Shown: positions 34,461 to 46,495 of the stretch, piece after piece | Numbering within the stretch: position 1 is the first letter of the stretch | How the letters are laid out: the number at the start of each line of letters is the position of its first letter | Source of the DNA: Nemopilema nomurai | Taxonomy: Eukaryota; Cnidaria; Scyphozoa; Rhizostomeae; Rhizostomatidae | Length of the DNA stretch: 64,000 nt | Reading direction: 5' to 3' | Assembly: GCA_003864495.1 (NCBI GenBank) | Contig: PEDN01001357.1 | Coordinates: forward strand, 496,001-560,000 | Notes under the pieces: model-generated | Database searches by the model: none | What the model saw: only the letters and a program-made list of their open reading frames with translations | Told to the model about the DNA's origin: nothing | Translations under genes and position numbers: made by a program

Positions 34461-34615
34461 AGTCGGACACGACTTCCCTGGTTGGACTTGAAGGAACCAA
34501 CACGTCTGCCGGAGTCAGACTGGAAAGGGCGGATACGTCTGCCGGAGTCGGACTGGAAAGGGCGGATATGACTTCCGAAGTCGGTATGGACGTTGTGGAT
34601 ACGACTGCCGAGTTG
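34446..34615 (+). repeat. Diverged 21-bp and 45-bp tandem repeat block
   Basis: Units read GACACGACTTCC, ACACGTCTGCCGGAGTCAGA and GGATACGTCTGCCGGAGTCG. The segment CTGGAAAGGGCGGATA occurs twice, so a longer higher-order period is present. Same motif family as 34190-34322. Confidence 0.6.
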
Positions 34616-35456
34616 AACTGTCCTCTGGGATGCTAGAGGTCATTGTTGAGGCATTTATCCTAATAAAACTCAAAAGCTTCTAAATAATACTTGAGACATT
34701 TACGACTTACTTTCTTCTAAACACACATCAAAACCATTAAAACTCCCAGGCCTATCTCTATGTTTAAAATCAGTTCGACTACTCTGATTTTTCAGGGTGA
34801 CAGACTAGGCTGCTACAAAAGCATTTAGTACTAACGAACACACACACGAGCGTCAAGCCCACCAAGTGCCAAATTATAATGTGGGACAGCTTTAGTCGTG
34901 GAGCGCAACTGTAGCACGTCTCCGAGTCAAACATTGCATCTCGCATATGACGAACACTAAAGCGAATACAAGCTATATAGAAGTTATATAAGGTATCTTC
35001 TAAAAGTAAATAATACGGAGCCTGCGCAATGTAGCCACATTATAATTATGCACGTGAAATGGATTCGAAGGCCTATCGTGCGAAATAGACAGTGGAAGTG
35101 ACGACGTGAAATGGTAGATGAATACTTCTGATTGGTTGTCGGTTGATTGACAGTTTAAACTTGCTGGCTGGGAACCATTTTGAAAATGCTTCCATTCCTT
35201 TTAAGTTACTCCAATGTATAGATATTAGTGTGTAATACGCCATTTTGATACAAGGAAATGAACTTGACAACTGCAATAAAATTAAATTGCATGTTAACTT
35301 ATAATCATATAATCGGCTCGACAATAATCCCCGGCATACTATTAATCTACGACCAAGGAGTCTACCCACAAGTATAATGGCTTTCCTTTCACCTATATCT
35401 TTGAATCTAGTTGAGTTAATTATTGCCTTGAGTGCATTGAAACACTGACCAAAACC

Positions 35457-37727
35457 TCATGAGTCTGCCTTAATGCCAATGAATCCAATCTGGTTGCCAA
35501 AAAGCGGCCCATCTCTTCGGTAAGAAAAGAACTTGTCCTTATGGCATTGCGTACAAAGTGTCACTGCCTGGCAGCCTTCTTCCTCCGCAGCGGCACTGAG
35601 CCTAAAAGATTTTAAATTATTCATATAATAAATAGGAAAATCCCATTCTTTGTAGACAGAAAGAGTTTGTCTTTTCCCTGGGGCTCTTCTAAAGTTAGGT
35701 GTTAAGTAACGCAGATTGGTCAATTATAACAAATCACGCGCCCTGCTTATCACCCTCTAGTGTTTTCGATCCGCAACTGGCTATTTATTCTGTCAGCTTT
35801 TGGTTATTTTCCGACGTTTGCATACTCTTCGGACGAAAAAGTACTTTAAGTATGCGCAAACTTGTCCCGCCTTGTCTTGCCATTGTGAAGTTTTGTACCG
35901 CAAAGCATTTGTTCACGAAAATAAAGTTACAAAACTGTAGCAAATACAATTCCAAAGCCTTACTTAGGCCTTACTGAATTACTGGATATTTGAGTTTATA
36001 GACACGAGTTGGGAACGAAAATTCTGCTTTACCTCTTTCCATCATCAATATTCTCTGGTTTGATACCAACTTCTTCAAGCAGTATTCTTGTCGCCTGCCA
36101 CTGATCGAGGTATGGAATTCCATCTCTCCTGTGGATGACAGTCGCATCTACTCCGGTTGTGAATATCTGAGCACGGCTCTCATCCACGTTGTAGCAGCAA
36201 ACACCAATCGACGGACCAATGGCTACCAGAATATCCCCAGCCTCGCACCCAAACCTCTCGTTCATTACCCTAACAACATTCTGCTGGATCCTAGCGACCG
36301 TTCCTTTCCAGCCAGAATGAGCAGCAGCAACAACCTGTTTGTCGAATATGAAACCAATTTTTATACAAAGTCACAAATTTATCTTAGCGTACCAAGAATA
36401 CCATTAACGAGAATAGGCGAATACAGGTGAAAGGACAGATGAAAAACAGGGAAAGGTGTCGCAAACTATGAAAAATACTTTACTTCGTTAAGACAGCGTT
36501 TGATTTCGTAATTTTCTATTACGGACGGATGTCTATGAAAAGACCAATAGTTAAAAAGATTAAAGTTGATAAAAATGTTTTTTTGACTTTTCTCTGTAGA
36601 AATCTGCGCCAATGAATCGAACCAAATGCTGTCAGCAGTAGATATTCTGATGACGTCAATCAAATTTAAGTTGTTGTAGTTGTAATTTCCTTACAAAGCG
36701 GCTAGCCGTGGCTGTTGGTAGTAGAAACGTAAAACAGGACAAGGCTCCCGGCTGCTTGGACTGATTCTAAGAAGCAAACAGTAAATGTACCGATTTGACG
36801 GGGTCACAAAACAGCAATGTCTGACAATCGGCTCCAGGGGCTGAAATAGTGTAGCCAGCTTTGTTCGTAATAATTGCGTCATAGTTGTGGGGCTGCTCGT
36901 CTCCAAGCACCCATATATCAGTTCCATGTACAGCGCTTGCGCACTAAAAGCAGAAAAATAAATCTACAAAACCCAGCCAGAATTTCTGAGCAGCGAAAAT
37001 GTAGTGAACGGATGACGACAAATTAAACAGGCTTCAGCCAATTATGCAGTAGATTACTGCATAAAATATGTTAATATATATTACTGCATAATTTATGTCA
37101 TAATTTATGTCATAATTTATAAGCATATACTGCATAATATATAGCGTAAAATTTCTTAATTGATTACTAATTGATAATTATTGATGATATATTTCCGCAC
37201 AATATCTGTTAATTATTACTACATAATATATGTTTATATATTACCGCATAACACGTGTTAATTTATTACAGCATAATATATGTTAATATAAAATCGCATG
37301 ATAGTTGTTAATATATTATCGACTCTGTTATTTATTGCCGTTTCTTATCGTTCTCTTAAAGACCTTATAAACTTCACTGTCATATTTGGAGTATAGGCAA
37401 AACACCTGTACTAACTTCGAATTTTGCAGCATCGAATCCCTCGGCTTCTGCAAGTCGCCTTCGGTTCTCCTCCACATAAACCCTGGTGTCTTTCTTCCGC
37501 AGGGACATAGCCAATGGCAACGATCTCATTGTTGGATATGTGCTGACCCCACCAGTTCTGGTAGTGTAACCGTGGTAGAAAGTGCCGCTAGGTAGCAGTT
37601 TGCTTCGCAGCGTCTTTATTGGTTGGCCATCACTTGAAGGTAGGTCTCTCAGCTTTACTTTCACGCGTTCAAGCACTTCTTTGTCGTCATTGTCTTTGAT
37701 TTGTGTTTTTAAACCGGTGTTCACCAT
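35457..37727 (-). CDS. LACC1: LACC1/YlmD-type purine nucleoside phosphorylase (multicopper polyphenol oxidoreductase fold)
   Basis: Four minus-strand exons join in phase to 303 aa: 37727-37416, 36943-36791, 36334-36033, 35601-35457. Family landmarks appear in order: [10 protein letters not shown] near residue 53; AVHGTDIW with His110; [15 protein letters not shown] with Cys144; [10 protein letters not shown] with His161; [11 protein letters not shown]; and a C-terminal [17 protein letters not shown]...GNQIGFI. The His/Cys/His set is the zinc and catalytic site of the family, whose members (human LACC1/FAMIN, bacterial YlmD/YfiH) cleave purine nucleosides by phosphorolysis and deaminate adenosine, in the cytosol or at peroxisomes. 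All three residues are present, so activity is likely. There is no signal peptide. Human LACC1 has a longer N-terminus, so an upstream exon may be missing from this model. Intron 3 holds a dispersed repeat at 35686-35920. Confidence 0.88.
35686..35920 (+). repeat. Dispersed repeat copy 1
   Basis: This matches the reverse complement of about 51100-51304. Anchors are GTTAGGTGTTAAGTAACGC, ACTTTAAGTATGC and GTGAAGTTTTGTACCGC. It lies in an intron of the LACC1-like gene. Confidence 0.6.
37047..37325 (+). repeat. AT-rich minisatellite, GCATAATATATGTTAATATA type
   Basis: Irregular tandem copies of TTACTGCATAATATATGTTA fill intron 1 of the LACC1-like gene. Copies vary in length and sequence. Confidence 0.7.
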
Positions 37728-37887
37728 TTCGAAGCAGAATGTGTATGTAAGTTTATTGAAAACCTAAGACAAAAGTATCTTAACATGATATATTTTGATG
37801 AAGCGCAAAAACATTGATACACTTTGTCAGTTCAATCCATGGACTGCGAAAAGTCTTAAATAATTATGAAAATGTAGATCTACAGCC

Positions 37888-38010
37888 TCCCTCCAACATC
37901 TTCACTCCAACATCTTCACTCCAGCATCTCCAACCCCCACCCCTCCAACCCCCACCCCTTCAACCCCCACCCCTCCATTCCCCCACCCCTCCAACCCCCA
38001 CCCCACCAAA
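37888..38010 (+). repeat. CCAACCCCCACCCCT tandem repeat
   Basis: About eight copies of a C-rich unit of about 15 bp follow two copies of CCAACATCTTCACT. This sits upstream of the LACC1-like gene. It has purine-free, possibly structured single strands. Confidence 0.75.
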
Positions 38011-39083
38011 CATACAGTACTGAAGGTGTGCATTTTCACAAACTTAAATAAATGATCTGCCGAAGGTTCCTAAGATGCAAAATGCCTATTTTGCCAAAAG
38101 AAATGTTAAATTTGATATTTTGCAGAAAGAACTTTTATCCAGGGAGGAGGGTTGATGCCTAGATCATCAACCCCTCTCTCCTGGTAGCCCCTGTCTCCCC
38201 CGTAGGTACTGTCCTTCTTGGGGCTTTCCTGAGATGAAACAGCTATAGCTTTTATTCGTAGTCTCTTTTTACCTCTTGAACAGATAGAACCTAGATGTCT
38301 AATGTATTGCTGCCAAAGCGCGCGCAGTTATCAAGGTTTGCAATTCTTGCGTAGGGACGGTGTGTGCGCAGGAGCGTAGGGAGGGAGGGGGGGGGGGTAA
38401 ACGGTGTAAAGGTTCGGGGCCCGAAAAATATGGTTCTTACAGTTAAATATATCGACTCCGGCGCAAAAGGGCCCGCCCCAGAGGTTGGCTCCGGGGCCCG
38501 GGCCGTCTATCAACGATCCTGTGTGTGCGCCATGAGTGACACTAAAATCAGTACCACCCACATGCACCAGGTGACAAATATTGCGTCGATGAAACAGACA
38601 ACCACTCTTTCGGCCTTCAGACCCATCAAAACGGTACCAATCTACATTGATCGCCAGTTTTCCCGTTTTTTCAGCGGTGGTTTGTTAGAATTAGGGAGGA
38701 GCTCTTGAGAGTACATCCCGTATGGGTATTTGGGAGGAGCTCTTGCGTGTGCATCACGTGTTTGTCGTTGCGAGAGGCACTTACGCAACAATGATATAAC
38801 AACACAATTCATCCATTTCAATTAAGGTAGCAATTTGCAGGACTTATGTTATGACTGTACGTGAATCAAATGCTTTAGTTAATAGTGCTGATATTTTCAT
38901 GCTCTAAACAGAATTAATGTTTTTTCTTGGATATTTGGACTGCTTATCTTAAAGGTTCTTAAAAGCAGGGGCTACAGTTTCTGTTGCTTAACCATTTTCG
39001 GATTATTAATCGCTAGCTACGATGATTAACTGGGCCCAAACGTGTCCATTTTACAGTATAACCCAGATTTGTAACTTCCGCTG

Positions 39084-39256
39084 ATGATGATAAAGACGAT
39101 TGCGATGATGATTATTATTATCATTTTTATGAGGAAGATGATTATGATGAAGAAGATGATTATGATGATTAAGCAGATGATGATGGTGATGGTGTTGATG
39201 ATGGTGATGATAATGATGGTGATGATGATGAAGATGTTGATGATGACGATGACTAT
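39084..39256 (+). repeat. GATGAT microsatellite
   Basis: Trinucleotide GAT repeats with AAG and TAT interruptions. The Met/Ile and His translations on the two strands are artefacts. Confidence 0.85.
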
Positions 39257-39286
39257 TAGTCTCTTGTTTCAAATCAGATTACTCAC

Positions 39287-39487
39287 AAGAACAGCAACTT
39301 GCAAACAGTGGCCAAGGTGTGGACCGGGCGTGACCAAATAGACAGTGCTTATATCCAGATCATCAATCATATGCTTGAATTTTATGAATGTATCTTCCAA
39401 ATCTCTGGTATCTTCCATCTTTTTCAACAACTTTCCATGTTTTTCCACAAATTCATCATTGAATTGGTTAGGGACCTCACCATCGCA
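39287..39487 (-). CDS. Internal exon of an unrecognised gene
   Basis: A 67-codon phase 0-0 exon is bounded by TGCAATTTCAG and CTT|GTGAGT on the minus strand. It encodes VPNQFNDEFVEKHGKLLKKM, DLEDTFIKFKHMIDDLDIST and VYLVTPGPHLGHCL. Composition and splice sites both look genuine: acidic-amphipathic and non-repetitive. The family was not recognised. The open frame at 40985-41236 on the same strand might belong to the same locus, but no donor was found in it that would join. Confidence 0.5.
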
Positions 39488-39565
39488 CTGAAATTGCAAT
39501 AAGTGTACATGAAGGATTGCCTCAAATTAGAAAACTCAAAACCTGGCAATAAGTGCAAGGATGGG

Positions 39566-39646
39566 TCAGTGGTTCTGTCCCTGGCATGACAAAACTTTTA
39601 CACAGAATGAGGAGAGTCACCAGCTCTCTGTAATTCCAGGCATAAG
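39566..39646 (+). mobile_element. tRNA-derived SINE, truncated copy
   Basis: AGGATGGGTCAGTGGTT (A-box region) runs straight into CTGTCCCTGGCATGAC and then the body ACACAGAATGAGGAGAGTCA and CTCTGTAATTCCAGGCATAA. It matches the fuller copy at 45566-45702 but lacks most of the tRNA head between the A and B boxes. Confidence 0.7.
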
Positions 39647-40984
39647 TGTAGTGACATCAAGAGGAAGGACCAGGACACTGCATAATAAGCACAAAGCTTC
39701 TCAGTGTCCTTAAAACTACCTTCAGATGCTAGGTAGAAACAAATACAAAATTGGAAAAATACTCTGCACTGCACTAATTTTCAATACAGAAATGCATTTT
39801 ACAAAAGTGAATTACTTATCTCAGGCAATATTCTTTAATCATAAAATATTTATTGATATAAAAACAGTTTTGGGTCCAATAGATGAACATTTGAAGAAAG
39901 ATACAAAGCACTAAATACCAAGCTGCTTGTACCACGTATGTGGCTAAAAAGTAATTTCAGTCTATTTGAGTATTATTCTAATCATATTTGCATCTATAAA
40001 ATCATTTTCTGCTAAAAAAAAGGAATGAGAACAGAATGTAGAAAACACACTTTGATCTTCCTATCTGATTAAGAATGCATCCAACTGCTTTCTATTGTGT
40101 GTCTCCAAAGTTCAAACTAGAACATCATTGCTTTCTCTTTCTGATTGCATCACTTTTTGAAAGTAATCATTGTCATGCAATCAATTTTAAGAACTAGTTT
40201 GATGGCTCTTCATTTAAACACATTGACTACATAAACTGAACAAAATAGCCAATATATGTAGATAAGCATGCTATCTTAAATAGTTAGAATCAATTTGTAA
40301 TATTTTGTCGACCATATGCCATTTACCCATAAATTACTTTGGCAGACTAAATTATCAAAATACTCTTCTTTGAATGTTTCCATTAAAGTTGATATAATTC
40401 AGATGGTTATAATTCTTTGAAGCCAGTTTCTCCAACATTAAGAGCAAAGAAAAAATTAATACTGACAACATAAATGAATCATAGATGAACTGTATGCAAA
40501 CCATTTTATAATGGCTGGAACAAAAGTTTGTGCTTTGTGTTTTTTGAACCACTAAATTGTTTGCAGGTGCAACCAAAAACAGTACATTTAGAAATATGCC
40601 AGGAATTTTTGTGAATGCATGAGCACAGCAAAGAGACAATGGGAGGATGGGATCGCTACATTCAAATCTGGGCTCTGCCAAAAAGTATTATCTGTGAAAA
40701 TAAATGAGAGGGACTGTCTGGTTTTATCTGATTTAAATGAGTTACCAGTTATTTCATTGTGTTCCAACGAGAAGGTCAAGGTTACAAACTCAGTCTAGAC
40801 TATTTCCATATCATGTGAATTAATGTGACAGAAACCTCAAAATATGTGACATCCCAGTTAGTAATTTTATTTGCATCAAAAACAACATGTCTATCTCGTT
40901 TATTTAAGTCTTCACGTGATAAAAATCGTTTCCTCCCTTTTATTTAGCATGACTAGAAAGTCTGTTAAAGGACTCTTAGTCATG

Positions 40985-41236
40985 TTATAAGTTCCGCTTT
41001 CGATTTAACTGAGTTATAAGACCCTGTATCTGAATTTGTCTACGCTCTTCAAGATAACTCACAAAAATTATTGTCCTTGAGCCTTCTTTTATCTCTCTTT
41101 CCATTATATCTTCAACTTTCTCTTTGATGGCTGATTGCATTGCTGAAAAATCATCTTCCATGTTTTCGCCATCCCTCAAATCTTCACAGAACTGAGTCCA
41201 AGGAATTAGGATAACTGAGGCTTGCGTTTCAGCCAT
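40985..41236 (-). CDS. Candidate small protein, single exon
   Basis: The minus-strand ATG at 41236 opens an 83-codon frame with a charged, helical composition (SAIKEKVEDIMEREIKEGSR, then IIFVSYLEERRQIQIQ). A minus-strand AATAAA lies at 40904-40899, about 80 bases after the stop. There is no signal peptide and no recognised domain. It could instead be the first coding exon of a longer gene that includes 39487-39287, though no convincing donor was seen. Confidence 0.4.
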   Translation of the reverse strand: MAETQASVILIPWTQFCEDLRDGENMEDDFSAMQSAIKEKVEDIMEREIKEGSRTIIFVSYLEERRQIQIQGLITQLNRKRNL

Positions 41237-41239
41237 GTT

Positions 41240-44200
41240 CTTTAATCTATTAAACTTTCTATAAATTACAACTCTATTTCTCGTTCTCCTCCGTTGTACT
41301 TCCTCATATTCGGGAATTCCCTGTTGTGGTTACCCAATCTTTCTTCTGATGTGATAACGAGGCTGATATTTCCACGAATTGGGAAATTCCCTCCAGCTGA
41401 GACAGGCCAAGTTATCATTGCTATATCACAAGTTTAGCACGAAACTTTTAACACTTCTGAGAAGATTTTGCTTCGAAATACAATCGATAATGACATCCGA
41501 CGCCTCATTCAACTTTTGGAATGGGTTTGGTGGTGTGATGCAAAAAAAACACAGAAATTTATTAATCGATAAACTGTAGTGATCACACCAAAACAGCTTT
41601 AGCTTCAATTTTAATACATCTTCTTAAAGGCTCCCTAACACGATCAAATTCTGACCATATATTGAAATCGTGTTCTTAAGGAAAAGAAAGTTTATTTTCA
41701 CATTTCATCGTGTAAACGTTCTGAAATTTGCATCATATTTCATGTTTTAGCAATAAAATTATCACCATAGTTGGGTTTTAAGGAAAGATCTTTTAGAACT
41801 GAAGTCAAAAAAAATTTTGTTGATCATATTTTTCGACATCTAGCTTCGCTCTTGCTTGTTAATTATTATAACCCAGGTTTCCCGCATTTTTTAAATCGTT
41901 GATGAAATATTCTTTTTACGCAACCATTTTGCCACCCATTATCATATCTTTCTCCGCTTTCTTCTCTTGTTATTCAAAGGCACCAGCTATCATAAAGCTT
42001 GCTGGCAGCTGCTCTCATTTCTCTATCACTGACCCTTTTTCGTCACTTGAAAATTCTCCTACGCTCGAACTGCCGATCACTACAAGAAAAGCAAGGGGAG
42101 AATATTGCAGCAAGTGTTAATATCCAGCTTTATATACTTACAAATAATAATATTCATCGTTTGCCAGCAACCTTGGCGTTTGTCGTCTTTGCGGAGAAAA
42201 AGATAAGAACGAATTCCTGTTCTGCCGCCATGTTTGTGTGGTCGAGGAAGCGACCCCAATGGGGATAGGCGATTGCCCCCTTTAAAGTATTGTCGGAGGA
42301 CCTGTATTACTTGTCGGAAAATGTTTAGGAGTTTCCATGAGCTACAGATTTATTACTCATTAATTATGCTTGTCTTGTCTATCTACTTATTATCAACATT
42401 TTATTTATCATCGATAAGTGCTATGTTCTAATGGCACAGGATATCAAAATTTAGCCTTCTCGGAATACTTCCATGGACCTTTATCTAAAATATTTCGTTT
42501 TGACTAGCCAGGAAGTATCTAAGTTTTCTTTTGTAAATAGATATTGCATTCTTCTGTCTCAAACAAAATGTTCGGTTATGCTATGAAAAACTTTTCTTGC
42601 GTTTTTTTATCTTCACCACAGCCAGTAGGTCAATATCTTGACATGTGCGACTTAACTTTATTAAGCTATAGAATAACACATTTTTGTGAAGAGATATTTT
42701 TCTGCTTTTATTTTAAGTTGCTGTTGACTTTTTGTGAATCTTTTAAAACTGTTCGCATGCTTCAATTTCCTATACATGTGTGTAAAATATTTCCTCGTCC
42801 GAAAATTGAAGACGTCTGATTTTGTCCAACCTGTAATAGGCATGAACCAAACTCGTACCTTTTGAATAACATTATTGATTGGGAAAGACGAAGTACCGAG
42901 AAGGTACTTTTTCGTATTATGAGAGCTTTTGGCGTGGACTATTTGACCGCAGAACCAACAATCAATGGCAGGCAAATCAATCATCATTTTGATTTTGACA
43001 GGCTATTCTTCCTCAACCAAAGGCTTCAGGTATTCTGGTGTGGATGACTTCGAGGCATGTAAATAAAGCAAGACAACACGTAGTAGGGGCAGGGGGTTGC
43101 CCCTCCCTCCCTCTCAGGGCTGCCCCTCCCTCCCTCTCAGGGTTGCCCCTCCCTCCCTCTCAGGGCTGCCCCTCCCCCCTCCGCCACAAAGGGCGATTTA
43201 AAACAAGTCTCTTGATACAGACTTCTGGAGCCAAGACACGGGTAATGAAAATTATCCCAACGGCCTTGTATATTTACATGGTTTTTGTTTAGATTCTGTA
43301 GTGTGTATCTGCGCAGGAGTTGCGCTCATTTAGTGACAAAATACTAATACAATAGACTATAACATTCAAGTCTTTTGGGACACCAAAGCTTTATGGAAAG
43401 AATCTTTGTATAGAATTGTTATTGTCTACCAAAGGTTACACCAAGATATCTTGCCTCTGAAACCCAAGCCAAAGTTGCATCTTTTATCTGGATTTCGTTG
43501 GATGTATCTTTAATTCATTTTCGGTTAGCTAGTCAGTGATGATGCTTGTGTCTTCCATGATATGATGCAGTACTGCTGGAAGTTCTGATTGTTTACCTGA
43601 TGTGAAGAACCCGTTCAGTCATAGTACCGCTTAGGTTTCGCATGATGGAGCTCTGACTAGGACCCAGACTCGATGCACGCTTCCGGAATATAGCTATAAA
43701 ATTAAGCGAAAAGAAGTCAAGCATGGACGATATGTAACGTATAAGGATTTTGCAACTTTGTCAGTCTGGTCTTGAGTCAAATTGAAAATATGCTGTGCAG
43801 TTGCCTTAAGGCCTAAGCACGCCATTCTCTTTCATGCTATCAAAGAACCTTTTCGTTACAGCGACTTTATGTTTTTGAGCTTTATGCTGCCTCTGTAACT
43901 TCAAATCTCCTCCTTCCTGCTTCTGGAAATTCAAATCTCCTCCTCCCTCCCCCCTGTTCTGTTCTGTTTTGTATTTTTGAATGTGTTCTTAAGAGTCCTA
44001 TTTTGATCCAAAACGCAAACAGAAGAATCTGCGGTTTACACAGGCAATGAAACTCGTATACCTTGCAACCGTCTTCAAAAGGTCGTTGTCATGCAAATGC
44101 ATCCTCTAGTTTAAGGTATCAATTGGAAATTATTCGAGTTATAAAAGGCAATGGCAAAGAGTGATAGCCTATTTTTTGTTATTTGCCTTGCCTTAAGTAT

Positions 44201-44310
44201 CTTCAAGCAGAAAACGCTTATCCAAACGCATTTTTTTATAGTCCTAAGAGATTTTTGCAAACAGTGATATTGTTGTTACTTACAGAAAGTGAGCTACACA
44301 ATGAAAGTTG
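41240..44310. other. Intergenic stretch without a supported gene
   Basis: Short open frames on both strands are AT-driven or overlap each other. Apart from the 28-bp repeat at 43088-43185, no exon with matching splice sites was found. Confidence 0.35.
43088..43185 (+). repeat. 28-bp tandem repeat, GGGCTGCCCCTCCCTCCCTC
   Basis: Four nearly identical copies ending CTCTCAGGG. Strongly C-rich on the plus strand. Confidence 0.8.
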
Positions 44311-44318
44311 TTTACTTT

Positions 44319-44547
44319 AGAACCATCTACAAACACTTTTCGCCATGCAACGCGGGCATCGGCTCATGTAAAGGCACCCAACGGAAATATTTCAAGTCCA
44401 AAAAGGTCTTTTGTAAAAGGGGATAATTTGTTTAACAAAACAAATCATTTGGAAAATCTTTTTGTTCGAAGTAGAGCACTGTTAAAGAGACAAGTCGTTA
44501 GCACGTTAAATTCCAAACGATGTAATTATGGAGCAGGGTTGCCATGA
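44319..44547 (+). CDS. Weak candidate terminal exon
   Basis: TTTACTTTAG ending at about 44318 could be an acceptor for an open frame (phase 1) that ends at a TGA at 44545-44547. The peptide contains KRSF and LLKRQVV dibasic sites, two N-x-[ST] sites and one Cys. The opposite strand is also open over part of the interval, which lowers confidence. No upstream partner exon was found. Confidence 0.22.
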
Positions 44548-45565
44548 CATCTGAAATAAACATAGCTTTTGAATCCAAAGCACAGTGGAGTTTCGATGCG
44601 TCGGCATTTTCAGCCCTCCAAGATTCCGCGAGAAGGTGTCCAAGTACTTTTCCAATGGGTTGGGAAGACAAGGAAAACAACTCTCTTTTGTCTACATTCC
44701 ATTGATTAAGAAACAAAAGAAAGCGAACGATTGAGGATCGCTATTCATGAAACATGGCAATAAATCTAATGTCAATAACCTTTCGCTTCGTGGCTCCTGG
44801 GAGTGCCCCCATCAAACTGTCTTCACTCAAGTCACTGCCTACATGTTCCCACCTCCTTCCCAAATGTACCCCACTCCCTTGTCCACTAGGCATTTGCCTT
44901 TCCAACCATGAAATGTCATGTAGTATGCATAGGAACGTATAAAAAGAGAATCTATTGTCAGTTCTTTTGTATGTGGTAAAACTTAAACCCGCGTGCGGCA
45001 CAAAACCCAGACGATTGAAGTTGTTTCGAATTTTATGCCCAGTGTAATCATAACGAGATGAAGGATAATTTCAGGGAAAGATAATAAAACGCTGGCAAGT
45101 GGTTGTGCGTTCTAAGGGGTGCGGTACAAAAACGTACTTTTCAGTATTTTGTTTCCCCATTAACCGTGACGCATTTACCCTTGGGTCCCCTTAAGTTTTC
45201 CAATTTCAGGGGGCCCCGAGCAACGTTTTGAAAACTTACATGAAGCGGTGTTGATGAATCGAGTAACATGACAAAGATTTGTTTGGTATACTTTAAGCGC
45301 CCCATGTCAAATTTGGGTCCATGGCCCCGCCAGTCTTAAATGCGACCCTGCCTGTTAAGTGCATTTTTACTTATTCTTGCAAATCTACGATGTCAGTTCT
45401 TCTCTGTGTCTTAAGCAAGGCTTTCAATGGTCAGTCTGCATTGACTTGTATTTGTTTCTACTTAGCATATGAAGGTAGTTTTAGGACACTGGGAAATTTA
45501 AGCTTATCGAGCTCTTCCTTATCGAGTTTCGAAGGTCCTCCCTCTCAATGTGAACACACTTCGTG

Positions 45566-45702
45566 ATTCCTTATGCCTGGAATTACAGAGAGTTGGTGAC
45601 TCTCCTCACTCTGGGTGAAAGTTTGGTCATGCCAGGGACTCGAATCACGGACCTCTGGGTCTGTAGTCAGCGCCTCTAACCACTGAGCCATCCTCTGCAT
45701 TA
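45566..45702 (-). mobile_element. tRNA-derived SINE
   Basis: Read on the minus strand: GAGGATGGCTCAGTGGTTAG (A box), then the B-box region GGTCCGTGATTCGAGTCCCT, then a body with GAGTGAGGAGAGTCACCAAC and CTCTGTAATTCCAGGCATAA. A partial copy on the other strand at 39566-39646 shares the body and 3' end. The tRNA-like head and shared non-tRNA body are the hallmark of a SINE. No poly-A tail was seen. Confidence 0.75.
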
Positions 45703-46495
45703 ATTAAAATTCATCGTTACCCTCCCAACATGCACCTCTCTCAGATCGCTACTACCCCCTGGATTCCGCTGTAAGTTTTCCATTTTACTTCCTGGTCCAG
45801 TGGTATCCCCCTTTTGTCTCCCGATACCCAATAAGGATATTGCACCGATTGCAAAGTGCGTGGGCCGACATTTTTCCTTGTCCACACTATTTAAGCACAG
45901 GACGGTGGACAGAATTCAGAAACCGTTGCTGCATTTGCGCGGAAGAGGAGGTGAGTCCAGTTCTCTTATTTTCCATATCTTACATGTCTTTTCCTCTTAG
46001 TATGTTTCGCTGACAGTCGTCATACTTCAAGCCAGCCGCTGGTGTTGGCACATTTGCTACTTAATAGAAATATTGTCGATTGACAATTGCAGTGCTTCTC
46101 GTTCTTACAAGTCGCAGACTCCACCTTGATGACTTTGTCTTCGTGTTGACTTGAACCCTAATCAAGAGCCCTACCACCTCAAAGCGAAGGGTTAGCTAAG
46201 AAATCGTCTTTTGCATACGCCCAGCGCAAAATGTTTGGTTGGTTCGAAGTTGTGCCCGAGTTCCGCATTGCATAGCCCGCCTTGGTTCCTCGTCTGTCAA
46301 TGTCCACATTTTACCTTAAAGGATGTCCACATTGTACCTTATAGCTTGTAATTGTTTTATATATTATATTTTATATATTTTATATTGATGTTAACTGTCT
46401 CTCTCTCTCTGCCTGCGGTCGACTCGCGCTGTTGTGGTAGTTACCAGGTTAAAGTCGATTGGAACTGGCTGCAAGTATTATGTTACATTATTAAG

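Noticed and set aside
38364..38708. 114-codon plus frame
   Set aside because: Runs through a G-homopolymer and GC-rich repeat-like sequence, with an open opposite frame; more like mobile-element debris.
39051..39341. Met/Ile and His frames over GAT repeats
   Set aside because: Simple-sequence artefact.
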